From Coffea arabica (taxonomy: Eukaryota; Streptophyta; Magnoliopsida; Gentianales; Rubiaceae), in contig NC_092317.1 of NCBI RefSeq assembly GCF_036785885.1, positions 1,986,501 through 2,050,500 on the forward strand: a DNA stretch of 64,000 bases, written 5' to 3'. Position numbers and translations under genes: made by a program. Positions 46,680 to 60,300 of this stretch are shown one piece after another; the stretch's first letter is position 1, and the number at the start of each line of letters is the position of its first letter. The notes under the pieces were generated by a model. The model worked only from the letters and a program-made list of their open reading frames with translations. It was not told where the DNA came from and did no database searches.

Positions 46680-47183
46680 TACCCAGCGTTGCTTCACTTA
46701 TGGAGTACCAATTATGACTAGTGCCCCAGTTGCTCTTTTTTTTTTGCCCCATTTCTCCGGCCTCCAACCAACCCAACATGCTCTACCTGCGAAGCCACCC
46801 TGCCCAAGTGGGCGGAATTATGACAAACAGCCCCTCTGATTCATACGCAAACCACCACTCGCGCATTGACGCGTCAGGTTCAATAATTACCGCTTCTTCT
46901 GTTTGCTTCGTTGTTTTAGCGTTTTAATCGATGGTGTGTACTGGACGTGTGGTCGTTTCGGTAGGAAATAAATTGGCGTCTCAAATCAAGTTACACATTT
47001 AGAGAGTTTAGTGAATAGAAGAAAATATGACCCTGCATTTCTAGTATGAGTAAGTTCACATAATTCACAGCTTGTGAAACTCTAAATTAGTGTAAAGATT
47101 TCAAGCTCTTAAAGTCAATTTGTCAAAAGCAAGCTGTGAGAACACTCGAGATATTAATGCATATTACTTCTGTAGATAAATAC

Positions 47184-47511
47184 TCCCTCCGTCCCACCTT
47201 GATAGTCATGTTTTCCTTTTTCGTCTGTCCCAAATTGTAGTCCACTTTTCAATTGAAGAATGTAGTTGTATTTTAATTTTCCTAAAATGCTCTTATTCAA
47301 TGTAAGTAGTTGTTACTATAAACCTACCCCATTTAATGAGAGTTGATTCTTTTTTTACCATCAATTTAAGTTCCCATAAAGTTGTACTCTATTTAATGTG
47401 AGGGTATTTTAGGAAAATAGCAATCTAAATTTACTTTTCCAACAAAGTTAACTACTTTTTCTTAAACTGTGTGAAAAAAGAGCCAGGACTATCAAAGTGG
47501 GACGGAGGGAG
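47184..47511. mobile_element. Stowaway-like element with TA target duplication
   Basis: The left end CTCCCTCCGTCCCACCTTGA and the right end with AAAGTGGGACGGAGGGAG are long inverted repeats. TA flanks both sides (47182-47183 and 47512-47513). It is 328 bp and non-coding. It belongs to the common plant 'CTCCCTCCGTCCC' Stowaway type. Confidence 0.85.
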
Positions 47512-48599
47512 TAACATAAGTCCAGTATTTGCTCCTCAAGAGTGCACTTGAGCACATCATGGATTAACTGCAAAGGCCGGAGATTTGATTCTCGGACGTG
47601 CATTTTGCAACAACTGAAAAAAAGTAAGACCAAATCGATCTGGATAGTTCAGTTAAATGAATCGAACTACGCATCTCTAAATTGATTTAAGTGCTTGATC
47701 AAGTCAACTTGAGTGATATGCGTCTGACAGGTCACTTTTACGATCGTCGAGATCTCAAGAGATAGAATATTATCACCACTCGACCTGTTAAAATGAGATG
47801 GGATGAACTGTGTTTGTCCGAACCAACGTAAAAGAGGTTGAATGAACTAATGTCTTGATGAGCTGTTGAATACAAAAGGAATTTAAGGTTTCTATGGTGG
47901 CCAATTGCCTGGACGTGTTGGTTGCATAAACTCTAGCAAGAGCCGTGTGAAAATTTTGAGATGCTCCCAGAGTATACGAGGGGATGTCTTTGGCGAGGAA
48001 AGGGCTACATGGTGGTGCTGCAATAGGTAGTCGGGCGTAGAGAATTTGGGGGAACAACTCGTGATAAAGAGGTCAAATCAAGAAAGCACTTTGGGGAGAT
48101 GTAATGTAAGAAGAGCCGAAGAGGAGGGAATCCTACATGTAATGATGCGTTTTTGTATCGCACTGGGGACGTGAATGCATATTGGAATTTGGACATGGCG
48201 CACTAGACCAAAGTAAAGCTACCATTCCCGTCACATTAAGAATGAACTCCAATTTTGCACACCGGATGTGACACCATATTTCATTTCGGAAAATGATTCT
48301 CTTTTTTTTTTTTTTTGGGGGTAACTATGCATCACCGTAATTGTCGCCTTAATCTTTAACCGAAAATTAACAGTAGTCTCTCATATGACTCATCAAATAA
48401 ACTCCAAAAATTCTGGATATGGTGGCTAAGTATATGGGGTAGGAGGTTACGTGCTTTGCACCATTTAACAAACTCTAAGATATAATAATATAGGACTGAA
48501 AAGTTCCTTATGACGACATGCTGATTACTGAATTACACGCTTGGGCTGGGGTGGATTTGATGTACGAGTGCAAGGAGAAGGTTTACATAATGTGTTGAA

Positions 48600-48706
48600 G
48601 AATTAACTTTTAATATATCTTTATCTTATACATGTTATTATATCCCAAAAATATTACAGCATTTATTCTAAATATTATTTCAAATAATCTGCTATTCAAA
48701 CACACT
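48600..48706 (-). mobile_element. 'GTTTGGAT' family element, partial copy
   Basis: The stretch 'CAAAAATATTACAGCATTTATTCTAAATATTATTTCAAATAATCTGC', then 'ATTCAAACACACTCC', matches one end of the family in reverse. The other end is missing. Confidence 0.45.
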
Positions 48707-51079
48707 CCATCTATACTCATTATGGTATTCACTTCCCTTTCAGAGTAACAAATCATAGCTCCAACCGAAAATGTTGACAAGCAAACCTTCCAATTGAAGA
48801 ATCTTATAAGAGCATGTCCCGTTTGAGTTTTAGTGAAATTGTCGACTCCTTGTTTCAACTTTTGGAAATTATGAATATGGCTTGTAAAAATTCTTAATTT
48901 GATTACTTTGCATCCCATTTACATCGCCTAAATTTTTTTGACAATTACCTTTACTTTTAACATCGCCCCCTAAATTATTTCAAAAATTTTGTCATTCTTT
49001 ATATCGCCCCTCAAAGAAATAAAAACTCTTTTACTTTCATCATATTGAAGGCTTACCAGAAGTAGACAACTAAAATTGTAGTGATATGCACTCACTAGAA
49101 TGTTTGTTCTGAACTTCTAGTTTTGTCTTGGCCACGGGCTTTTGGAGTTGTCTGCTGTGAAATGGCCATTGGCCAATAGATAGCCCACGATGAACATTTA
49201 CTAATTATTATTTTAGGAGTCTCCGCTGTTTCCATGGAGGCTGCTCCATCCCTTTTCCCTTTGGTGGAAGAATTTTCCACGTTTTCAATAACACGATCTA
49301 ATTAGCAAGACATCAATTAATTGAGAAAACACTACTGCTACTATCCTTTGTTGGGGGGGACTTCGCACTTTGGTTCGTAGGTCCCTCCCTCCACTGATGT
49401 AGACTGCTAGTACTACTTGTTTTGATGCTGTCCATTCTTATCTCACTTTTGATTCTAATGCTCATCCTTCTGCTCATTCAATTCACTTCACCTCACCTGC
49501 CCTGCATTATGGTCCGAAACCTTTTCAGATTTCCCCCTCTTGAGTTCTCTTTTTCAAGAAATTTCTTCATTCCACTGATTGCCTCCATCAAAATGTCTTG
49601 TGCAGATAAAGAGCTTGGTGTCCCTTCTCTTTTTCCCTTTTTTTTTTTTTTTACTCCTTTTTGGTGCTACATTTTGGTGTTACACAACACTCTGGCCCGC
49701 ATACCGTCTATATGTGTTAATGCTCTGCCCTACTTGCAATCTGGGATGGCAGTAACGTTCATATCTGGAACTAGATTCATGAGAACTAAACTAATTTAAG
49801 ATGTTACTGCTTCTAGAAAGTTGGTGAAAGTGCATAATTCATCGCTTGTTTTGTTCTCATTCTCACGTTAAGTTCATGAGTAGGATTGGTTTAAGAGATA
49901 GAGACAAAGCAGAAAGTGCTTAATATCTAAAGCAAGGATCCGGAACATATCATCCTAAACTTTTATGTTGAAATACTCTCTTGGGATTTTCCGCCCAAAC
50001 ATATTATTGTCTCTGTCAAATTACCAAGAGAGTTTGGAACTTTAAATAAACGTGCTATCAATGTGATGCATCCGTCTGATCTGATGGTGATTCAGCCTCC
50101 GTTAGGTTTCCCTGATTCAGTTGGGCCTTCCTATAAAGTAAATTCTCCCCTCCCCCACCCGGAAAAAAAAAAAAAAAAAAAAAGAGGCCCTTTAATGGTG
50201 TCCTTCGTCGGAGTCCTTCTCTTTGGCAGGGTACGAATAATATCCTGCCCTAAAAGGAGCATGCAAATTACTACTGTAAAACATATGCAGGTTTGCAACT
50301 GGCTAGAGTGTTTGGCCCAGGGGAGCTTAGGCGTCGGTAGTTGTGTCGCCACGACGAAGGCTAAAGCAAATACGCAATTTCTAGCCAGCCAAGAATTAAC
50401 GATTCCTTTTCCATTTTCCCACTTTCGAATGCCACGTCGATTTAAAAAGAAACAAAAAGTTGTGATAGAAAATGGAAGCTAGGGCACGAAGTAATCATGG
50501 GATCTTTGAAGGGGAGATACAGATGCAGGCATTGTGATAATTAGAAGCATGGGTTGCTTAATAAAGAAAGGCGTTGATAAGAACCACTCTTAAGACTCTT
50601 TTTCCACTTCTTCAAAAAGTTCATTACTTCCACCCAGGTAGGATTAATGCAATGTATCTGGAAAAAAAAGAAAGAAAAACAGTTGGGCAATATTTTGTAG
50701 GCACAAGGTGTTGTTGCCTGTGTATCTTTTGTGGGTCTTGCCAAGTCTACTTCTTTCTTTACCACTGATTATGATTATTATTTCTAGAGAGCGTGTCAGG
50801 ATTATGCACTCAATCATATCTTCAGTTCAACTTCTTAATTAGCTTTTTAGTCTTCTTCAAAATTCAAGCTCAAAATGCTGCATGTTTCAACTCAAATTCG
50901 GCTTTGCTTGACTATAGGCTTCTATTCACACAGGTCAAATTTTCCTGCCTTAAAATCACGCGTAATCCTTTTGAAGTTCCATCTTAAAGTTTCCCAGAAG
51001 CCAATTTCATAATTCGTTTAGGTTGGATTTAGCGAGCGATTGCTCGACAGGGCATTTGTTAACCTACTTTCAAACCACG

Positions 51080-51346
51080 TTCTCACTCCATCTCATTGAA
51101 AGTGTCATGCTTTTTATTTTAGAATGTTTCAGTAACAATTGTCATGTTAGAAAAGTCAAAATATCATTTAGTCTTTTTTTTTCAATATAACCCTTCTTTC
51201 TGATCATATGCACGTTACCAATCAAATTTATATTTTAAATTTGTGGGAGTAAAATTAAAAAGAGAAACACAAACATTACAATCAAATCACTATTTTTTAA
51301 AAAGTTGAATTCTCCAAACATGACTAAATAAATGGGACGGAGAGAG
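51080..51346. mobile_element. Decayed Stowaway-like element
   Basis: The right end ATGGGACGGAGAGAG followed by TA, and the left end TCTCACTCCATCTCATT, are diverged inverted repeats of the 'CTCCCTCCGTCCC' type. An inner GTGTCATG / CATGACTAA pairing is also visible. Confidence 0.55.
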
Positions 51347-51615
51347 TATAACCTATTCCATAAATGTACAGACAAGGTATTACGTACTCTATTTTGTATT
51401 TATAAGTTTTCCTAATTAGCTCTACATTTTTCTAAATATTAACACCTGAACTATGTATTGACACAGCGGACGCTCCTTGGACCATAGTTCTATTTCGATC
51501 GAGTCAAGTGAGTTAGCTAGTGAAGGTTAAAATTGGAAAGTAGAACTCGTGAGGGGTGAGCAACATGATTCTCCGTTCTTGAATAGCTGCTATGTCGAAC
51601 TTCCTGGACTTGAAT

Positions 51616-51881
51616 AGCTTGCTTAATAACCGCTGAGCTTGGCTCAGTGGCCACCGGGGAGGGATTAAATTCCCCCTTGGACTGTAGATGAGGATTCAAA
51701 CTTCACCTGCAGCAAAAAAAATTTAAGGATCGTGATATAGCACTCTCTTGATTTAGTTGGGTCTGTATACCCACTAGTTCCTAATACACAAGCCTCCTTA
51801 GGCTCCCCCTCCCCCTAGATTATGATAGAATAGGTTATACAATGTATCGTTGCTAAAAAAAAAAAAAAAAGCTTGCTTAAT
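51616..51881 (+). mobile_element. SINE with poly-A tail and 12-bp target duplication
   Basis: The body is 51628-51869. It has a tRNA-like A box (TGGCTCAGTGG near 51640-51650) and B box (GGATTCAAACT near 51691-51701), a tRNA-unrelated part and a 3' poly-A run (51855-51870). AGCTTGCTTAAT flanks it on both sides (51616-51627 and 51870-51881), a perfect target duplication. This shows LINE-dependent retroposition and a fairly recent insertion. Confidence 0.85.
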
Positions 51882-53560
51882 TATTCAATTGCCTACCAAC
51901 TCATGACGGCATCGATGATGATCAGTGTGGCGTTCTTCATGGTGCCACCATAAAGATAGAATATCTATTGACTGAAACGGCTATAATCTGCACAAAAGTA
52001 GAAGTAGGTCATCATCAAAATATGATTTTCTTTCATTTTCTGACGAGTGCTTTTTTTTTTTTCCTTTCATTTTCTGACGAGTACTACTCCAACCTAATAA
52101 TAAACGACGAAAAAGATACACTTACATTGCATGAACGGATTTTATAGGGTCCCATTTCAATTCTTTTTGAAACGTGGGAAATTAATTTTGGGCAAGAGTC
52201 AAGAAACCAAAAATATTAACAAAAAAAAAATAAAAAAATTCAATTCTTTCTGCTCTTGCAAAACCCAACCATCCATATCCAGAGATGAGAGAATTTTTAT
52301 TTTTATTTTTTTTAAAGGAAAGAGATGAGAGAACTAAAGCAAGTTCGTTCCCCACATTCCACCCCCCAGAAAATAATCAAATATGACATTCATAGCTCAT
52401 GGAGTCTAAAAGTTAGTTTATGCCTTTTTTATGGACCAACCAACACAAAAGCAAAAGCCAAAAGGTTCCACCAAATGCGTTGACCTCCATCTTAACTTAA
52501 CCCTTCCTCCCTCCTTCCCGGCAAGGGAAAATTATGCAGTGCAACGACTGGTTTACTACAAAGTCTGGGTCAATTACCCGCCCTTGAGCTCATGTCTCTC
52601 TGGTGTTAAGAGTAGTAGTGTTTCTGTGGCCAAATCACTCAATCTCAACCATGAACTGTAATCTACATATTGTTTTCACTCTTCTGAGGAAAAAGGTATA
52701 TCAAGGCTAAGCCAAAGTCATTATTATTTAGAAAGGATCTACCCCCCAGCTCACCAGTATGACTTCTATTACTTTTCAACTTAATTTTCTTGGAGATATT
52801 CAAGAAATTCACCAGTTCTGCGTTTTATCTTGAGAACTGAGAAGGTTACTCCCATAATTAGGAAGTATGCAATCCCAGGCACGAAAACTCCAGATGAAGA
52901 CCGTATTATCAGTTTTAAAACACAAAGCCCACCAGATGATCAGAAGCCTTTCTTTTGTTTGTTATTTAACTTAGGAACAGCACGATCATTCCATGGATGA
53001 TCACTGCCTGACTCTTTGTTGTTGCCACAAATTTGCCTTTTATAGAAAAACGAACGTAAATTACAACACTGTGGGCTTTTTGTCATCATACATAAAATTG
53101 GCCTGGACCAGGGAAACCCAATTTAGTGGGCAAGTTCAATACAATCAAACAACAGGGCCCCAATATGCTACAACTCACGGAAAATGTTGCTATCAACAAA
53201 ATTCGTGTGCTGTTAGCTGATCTGCAACACATAATTATATACAAAAATAAATTTTGGCCCAATGACAAAAGTTAGTTCTGTAAAATTGAGAAAGCCCAGA
53301 CCTCCTTCTTGGACAGCAGCTGGAGGGCTTAAATGTGAGAATAGGTGTGGGCTTTTGGATTTTAACCGGAGAGGTGTGGGCTTATGAAATCTTGAATACA
53401 TTCTTATACACAGACCTATTTCCACGGCCAACAAATTGTATACAATCCATAAACTCATCTGAGTAATATGGTTGGGGCTTTTGGATTTTAACCGAAATGG
53501 TGGTGGCAACTCTCAAGAGAAAAAGTTGCTGCAGCCACATTATACTACTGCGGATTTGGG

Positions 53561-53592
53561 GCAGGGACGGTCATCAGTATGACCGTCCCTGC
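53561..53592. repeat. Perfect 14-bp palindrome with 4-nt loop
   Basis: The arm GCAGGGACGGTCAT (53561-53574), loop CAGT, and arm ATGACCGTCCCTGC (53579-53592) pair without mismatch. A related inverted 'TTTGTCCCTGCCCCGAGTCC' lies at about 53765-53785. The palindrome may therefore be the end of a small element spanning about 53545-53805. Confidence 0.85.
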
Positions 53593-55525
53593 ACGGTTCA
53601 TGGTCCAGATTGGACCTCAAAAAAATGTGCGGCTCAGATAACAAGTGGTAACTCGATTTCCGCGCCAAGTGTGGGGCCCACCACTATCTGTTGTGAAAAT
53701 ACAACCTGTGAAAAAAAAGTTACACGGTGAACAAAAGAAGTTACGCGCTGTTGATGAAGAGGAAATTTGTCCCTGCCCCGAGTCCATACTACTGCAAAGT
53801 GGTAATAAAAACCCCTGCAAAAAAATGCGGAATAAGGTTAAGCGGGCAAAATGGAGATCGTAGCTAGCTAGCATAGCATAGCACAGCACGAAGATGGATA
53901 TGGGGCAGGAACATTTGCTGGAAGCAACCATTTTGAAAAGGTTGATGGCCAAGATTTGACCAAAAAAAAAAAAAAAGATTCAGATATCATTTTATACATC
54001 GTTTTTTACACCATACGTGAGACTCACAAAATTTTGTTTTATAATTACATGTTGTGTAAAATAAATTATATCGTGTGCAAATTTAGTTACTTCTTATGTA
54101 AAATACACAAAATTGATTCGGATGATTTCTCTATTGACTACTATTCCTACCCCAAATCCCATGAAGAGGGAATCAGGAGCACAAACAAGGTCCGATTGGG
54201 GTGGTGGGGCCTTGTGCAAGGAAAGCAAGTTTAGCACATTCTGTACTATGGAAATAGAATCCAGTCTGGATAATTATTTTAATTATGTGTGCTAAAGCGG
54301 GAAGATTGAACTACTACTGTCTCACATCACACATGATCCAACAAAAATCCAAAACATGATTAATTTTTTGATAGCCAATGTGACGTTTTGCGTTTTATTT
54401 GCTGGTGTCACACTACCTTAAGCCCTTACATGTTTGCCAGCAAAATTCCACATGCAAAATTGGTCCCACAAATGCTGCTTCAAAATTTCTATGAATTTGG
54501 ATCAATTCCACATGCAAAATTCCATCTGTGATTGCCTAATTCGTTTTTCTTTTGATTTCTTATGTCGTGTTCCATTCTCCCCAAGGTTTTTTTTTTTTTC
54601 CCGCTTTTCTCGTGCAGCGTTTGCCTTTTTTAAGATGCTAACCGGTCTTTCTGTGCTTCCCCTTTTCAGTTTTTTTTTTTAGAATAAAAAAATCGGGTGA
54701 TTTCGATTCTAATTATCATAACGAGTTAGGATATGCATGCATAATCGTAGGTCACTTATAAGAATTCTTATAAATTGTCCTCCTCTTTCTTTTGTCTGGA
54801 CGAATTTTACTTCGATCATCATTATCGATTAGCATATATTTCCAAAATCATAAGTTACTTATAAATATTTTTATAGAGCATAACACCAGCATAACTCTCA
54901 TATCAACGGTATTTAAACACATGATTTTTTGTGAAAAAATGACTCATACCTGGCGTGTTGTTCAAGACATTTTCTATGCCTGTTTGTTTCATCTCCATTA
55001 ACCCATTTTCAAGATGAATCAATGGTGCAAAATTCTTGTTCGAGATTTATATGTCATGTGAACAAGAAAGATTTTCACAAAAGTTGTTGCGTGACATATA
55101 AGTTGGGCCCTCTGAGGCAAGTAAAAATTTCTTCCAGGAGAATTGAATCAAACTTTCTCCTGTGATTTACCTAATGCTTTCATCAGCCTTTTGAAATGCC
55201 ATACTGGACTGCATATTTTTACAGTTGTCTTCAGTCGACGTGCGGACCTACATGGTCAAACGAGCTCCGCACTATTTTATATGCACCAAACACAGACGAT
55301 TTTTCCTCGGCTGAATATGACTCGGAGCTTGTCTGTTTCTGTTTCTTCTTGGGTTAACTTTGACTTTCCAGTCAACGTTTATTTTGTTATTGAGGTTCAG
55401 GTCGTCTATTTCCTCGCCAAGCCATCGGCGATTTTTTAAGCTATTGGCGCCATACCGCGCCACAACGTGGGTCCCAAACCAACTGTCGTTTCCATTTCTT
55501 CTCTCAACCTAGGCCATCAAGAGAA

Positions 55526-55870
55526 CTTTAAATCTTTATTTAGATTTGGATGTAAGTTAAAAGATCAAATTTATTAACTTGTATTCTAATATTCAGAATT
55601 TTTGAAAATATTTCTCCAATGAGTGCATAGATATCCATTTGGATCGATGGTGATTCATCGTGTTTCCCTTAATCTATTTAGATCACCCTCCTCCCAGTGT
55701 AGAATGGAAGTAGTTGTTACATAGAATTTATTGTGTCGACAATTATTTCATAAGCAGGTACATAGGCACTCGTCTGGATCGATGGTGATTCACTAGATTT
55801 CCCTTGACCTATTTAGGTCCTTCTGCCCCTAATGTAGAATAAGAGTAGTTATAGTATATGATTTATTGCG
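55526..55870 (+). repeat. Tandem SINE-like units
   Basis: Two units offset by 135 bp share 'GGATCGATGGTGATTCA' (55641 and 55776), 'TTTCCCTT..CCTATTTAG' and 'GTGTAGAAT..GTAGTTRT'. Both match the right part of the repeat at 305-515. The family relation to the SINE at 51628 is suggested by shared order of blocks. Confidence 0.55.
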
Positions 55871-56490
55871 TGTACAAAAAAGAAAAGACAGTCTCGCAAT
55901 TCGCAACTCCCAACTTGTGCTTTGCTTTTCCCAAAATTTGTGATCCAAAATTCCCAATTATGGTCCCCTTAGCCCTTAGGTCATTAAATTTCCTTCAATA
56001 GGATCTTTTTATTTTCTTAACAACTCCACAAATAGTTAAACTAGACTCATCAAGATTATAAGATTGTATAGTAGTAAGATTTTCAGCTCGACTTACAGTT
56101 TATTAGTTATGTTTCAAGTATTATGGGTCTTTTTTTTACTGTTGACATTTTTTGGATCGTGATGATTCAGGTAATGTGATATTTGGCAGCATAAAGGGCA
56201 TATAAGTTACTATTTAAGGAAAATCTTGAAAAAATATGTATCCACCCCTCCAAAGTCCAAACTATTGCCCCTTGCCCTCGGGCAAGCCAGACGCATAGAG
56301 ATGTCCCTACTCCACGTGCTTGGGTCTTCAATAATGGTTGCTTATCAAACTAAACCATTTTATTTTAAGCAAAAACCTGCAGTTTGGCCATGGCATGAAA
56401 TATTAAAGAAGACAAGTATTTCATCCAATCCAATTTTACCATCATAAATTTTGGAATGATTGGTACATAATTTGAAATTTGAGTAAATCT

Positions 56491-56515
56491 TTTTTATATA
56501 TATATATATATATAT
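56491..56515. repeat. TA microsatellite
   Basis: A run of about 12 TA units within AT-rich sequence upstream of the LYK3-type gene. Confidence 0.85.
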
Positions 56516-57343
56516 AGTTACAATGCATATATTATTATTGTTGAGTCTATGGTACATGTATAAAAGTTAAATATAAAATTTAAATTTTATATAACTATCG
56601 TTCATTCAAAATAGATAAGTCATTACACAGTTAATATATAGAAAATTAATTCTTAAAATTTTAGCTTTATATCTCATTGGTTTGGTAACTTTTCTCTCAA
56701 AAAAAATTTAACATTTCTTATGCATATACAAACGGTATATATATTGCTATCTTTACATGCAAGACAACTTACTATGTATATATAAATAAGATATATTCAG
56801 ACATTCAACAGTCACATTTCAACATCAAGAGTTATTCATTTGCAACTTCTGTAAAGCGTAATTCCTTATGGTGATTTTTTGAGAGATTCTTTATGGTAAT
56901 TATCAACAATCCTTTTCTCTAACAGCCAAAAAGAACTAGAAGGCAACAAAGATTATTTATCTAAAGCAAAAGCTCTAAATATCTATGGATGATTTTGTGT
57001 GTCTCCTTGATCACAAATGTGGCCATCCCTTGCCCTTTTTTACTGTCCTAGCAGTTACCGCTCAGTCAGTCCCCCCTCCCTTTAGCCCAAAAGGAACAAT
57101 CCAAAATGCTCTGTACCCAGTCCCCTAGTTCCTTCCTTCCCTGCTTCTTCAAGCCTCCTTAGCTTCAGCATTACCATTAACAACACCCCTTCTTCCAACT
57201 ACACAAAGGCTTAGTCAATATAATTAGCAGAATTATCATGTTTTTGAACAATTCTGCATTTTTAGCTTACTCTTGATTGAATATACTGCTATTCCATCAA
57301 TATCTTGAACCTGGATTGATCAAAGATTCAATCTTTTTAGTAA

Positions 57344-60300
57344 ATGGATTGTCTAAATCAAAGAACTCTGATCATTTTAGCACTGGCATTCATATCACGA
57401 TTAGTCCCTCTTTGCTCGGCATATCCAGTTCCTCTCAACTGCTCGGACCCCATTAGGCTATGTACCTCCTTCCTAGCCTTTAAGCCCGCCTCAGACCAGA
57501 CTCTGCCGGTGATCCAGAGCATGTTTGATGTATTGCCTCAAGATATAACCATTGAAGGTAATGGTAGAGACTACATATTCATTAGAAAGAACTGTTCTTG
57601 TCCTCCTACTATCAAGAAGTACTTGAGCAATACTACATTCACTGTGAGACAGAACAATGGATCTGTTTATGATATGGTGGTGGAGGCCTATAATGGGCTG
57701 GCCTATTTCTCTTCTAATTTCACTAGGGAGGCAAGGAAAGGTGCAGTTGTGTCCTTGAGGCTTATTTGTGGCTGCTCCAATGGTTTGTGGAATTACTTGA
57801 TGAGTTATATGTTGAGAGATGGGGATAGTGTGGAATCTCTAGCTAGTAGATTTGGGGTCAGCATGGATAGTATTGTGACTGCTAATGGGCTGGATAATCC
57901 TGATAATGTCACTGTTGGACAACTTTACTTCATACCCTTGAATTCAGGTATGCTAATTGCCTTTTCTTTTCTTTTTTTGTGTTGGTGATGTCAGTTACTT
58001 AATTTGAAAAAGTGTTTTTCGTTACAGGGTTTTAGTGTTGTCGCTTCATCGATTTCAATGATCTCTTGAATTTTAAGTTGGTGAAACGAATTGTCCTGTA
58101 TGATTGTGTGGATAACTTGTGCAAAGTGGCATTGAATTTTGTGCTCGAGTTCCTTTTAATGCCTATTTCTAAAACATATAGGGGCTGCATGATTCAAAGT
58201 ATTTTGTACCAGTTATTGTAGTCTTGTACCAAAATTAATCGTTTATTGCCAACAATATCTGTCTAATAAGGTAGGATTAAGCTGAGGTTACTTGTAGAAT
58301 TTGCTGCATGTGGCAGTGTATAATATGAACTCTGCATTTAGTCATACTAGCTAGAGTGATATGACAACTGGTTGAGAGATGTGACATTTTGGAGTTTGAA
58401 TGCCTTAGGATGTGCATTTTTTAGTCTGAATGCCTTAAAATTGTCTATCCGTTACTGTCCCTTTCCCCTCGAGCAACCTATCTTGGCCATTTGATGCTTC
58501 TGACTTTCTATCGCAGTGGGGGATACGGTGGACATTACTTGTAATCCCCTTCTAGCACCAAAACTCGTGCAGTTATTGTTGTTGGAAAATCAAGCTTTCT
58601 GATATGCGTTATTGTTAAAAGCAAGTTTAAGAGAGAATGGATTACAATTGCTTCGTGATTTCATGGGTTTCTTACGATTCCAAGTATAAGGTTAGGGATC
58701 CTGAAGTTTCGGAAGGCATGCACATTTGGACATAAATTAGCACTTTGAATTCCAAATTGGTAAAACTCATATAGCAGAGACTCTCTCTGTCCATCAGTAA
58801 TTATGGACCTGAGGTTCTTGTTTTACCTGTAGCATCTTGTGTTACTCGTGATGATGCAATATCTTGTAGGATATGGAAATTATTATCACATTAGAACAAT
58901 GCATCTCAACTATGCTGAATAATTTTTCAACAGTCTTCCTAGAACACAAGTATTGATCTTCCTCTGGCAACTACTGTCCATCTCTTCTGATGCTTTTGAC
59001 AAGAACAAGAGTTACATGAATGAAGCATCTCAATTTAATGATTCTGCATCCAAAGTTCATTTAGAGCAAACCCCCTCGGAGAGCACCAACATCTCCCTCA
59101 TCTCCTTTTGATGTGCATACCAATTTAGAATATTATGACTAACCTGCACCGGTAGAGTGTAAATGTATCTAGAGTCTGGTATATTCTGAATCTGCAAAGT
59201 CTATGTAGCATGCTTGGAAGTCTACATTATTGTGGTGTAACTTCATGAACAATATTTAGTGGATCAGTCTTGGCTTGTATACAAATGCACATTAGACATC
59301 CATCAGGATATCTGTCTTTCTTGGAAACATTGGAGAGTTTTGTATGCTGAAGCAAGTGAATAACTTCTAAATGAGGACTATGCATGCTAGTTTGTGAAAA
59401 AGCTGTACTGGTGCAGTTTGCATGTAATTGTATAGTCTCTTCTCAAAATTAGCTTTGTAATGTGTCAGTTTGTTTTCTATCTTGGTTTCCTATTTTGATA
59501 AGTTAGAGGTCAAATATTTTACCTTGAACACATATTTATGAAATTATTTGGACAGTGTGTTTCTATTCATCTTGAAACGGAAATGGGATTAGTACCATCT
59601 TCTTGTAATTGGTCTTTTTTTTTTTTTTCCAATTCTATTGTCTCTTAGTTCCTGGTGAGCCTTATCATGTGGAGAATCCCATCACTCCAGCTCCAGTCCC
59701 AGAACCATCTGATAGTGATATTGCAGGTACAGTTTTTATTCACAGTAATTCCCATACTTTCAAGGAAGTCTTCAGGTTCCTTAACTCCATTGATATGATT
59801 GATTAGCATGGTTAACTATTCTCATTCAATATGTCTTCTATTAATTGGTGGCTGTTGATGAAGAAGTCAAGAATGAGTGAAATGGAATTCTCTTGGGATC
59901 TTAGCAACAATGCATTCTTGGTATATGCATGCATTAATGATCGTTTGATACATGTCAAGACGGAAATTCTAGCTGTGGTTATGCTTGTTTACTAGCTGAT
60001 TGGAGGGAAGTGCCTTTTATAAAGGGCTGTGTCTGGTCCCTTTTATAAGTTAAAAGCTTCCAAACACAGTCTCCTGGTGAAAAGACTACTTTTGACCAAT
60101 CAATTCTTTCTTGTATTAAAGCCCCTTATTTGGGATTTTGGGAAAACTAGTTACTAGTTAAATTTACTTTTGGCAGCTACACAGGTAAATCACAAGACTC
60201 ATGTGCCATATTGGTGGATAATTGGAAGTTTGGCAGTTGGTCTGGTGCTTGTCGTCATCCTTGTAGCTGTTTTTATTTCCTTAAGGTCATCAAGCTGTTT

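Larger units (their letters stand above)
42033..57343. other. Large gene-poor region between Aux/IAA and LYK3
   Basis: The first 1.2 kb are leader and promoter of the Aux/IAA gene. Beyond it no gene can be supported. Contents are microsatellites (GT at 43631-43651, GA at 43882-43903), two Stowaway-like elements (45350, 47184) and a decayed one (51080), 'GTTTGGAT' copies (45297, 48600), a 48-bp direct repeat pair (46382 and 46632), a SINE (51628), a perfect palindrome (53561), tandem SINE-like units (55526-55870), and a TA tract near 56491-56515. The last 300 bp before 57344 are the promoter and leader of the LYK3-type gene. Confidence 0.6.

Noticed and set aside
47788-48196. Two overlapping minus-strand frames, considered as a retroelement fragment
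   Set aside because: No reverse transcriptase, integrase or other motif could be recognised.
49422-50482. Plus-strand frames of 125 and 139 codons
   Set aside because: Low-complexity poly-Phe or poly-Lys segments, no domain and no splice structure.
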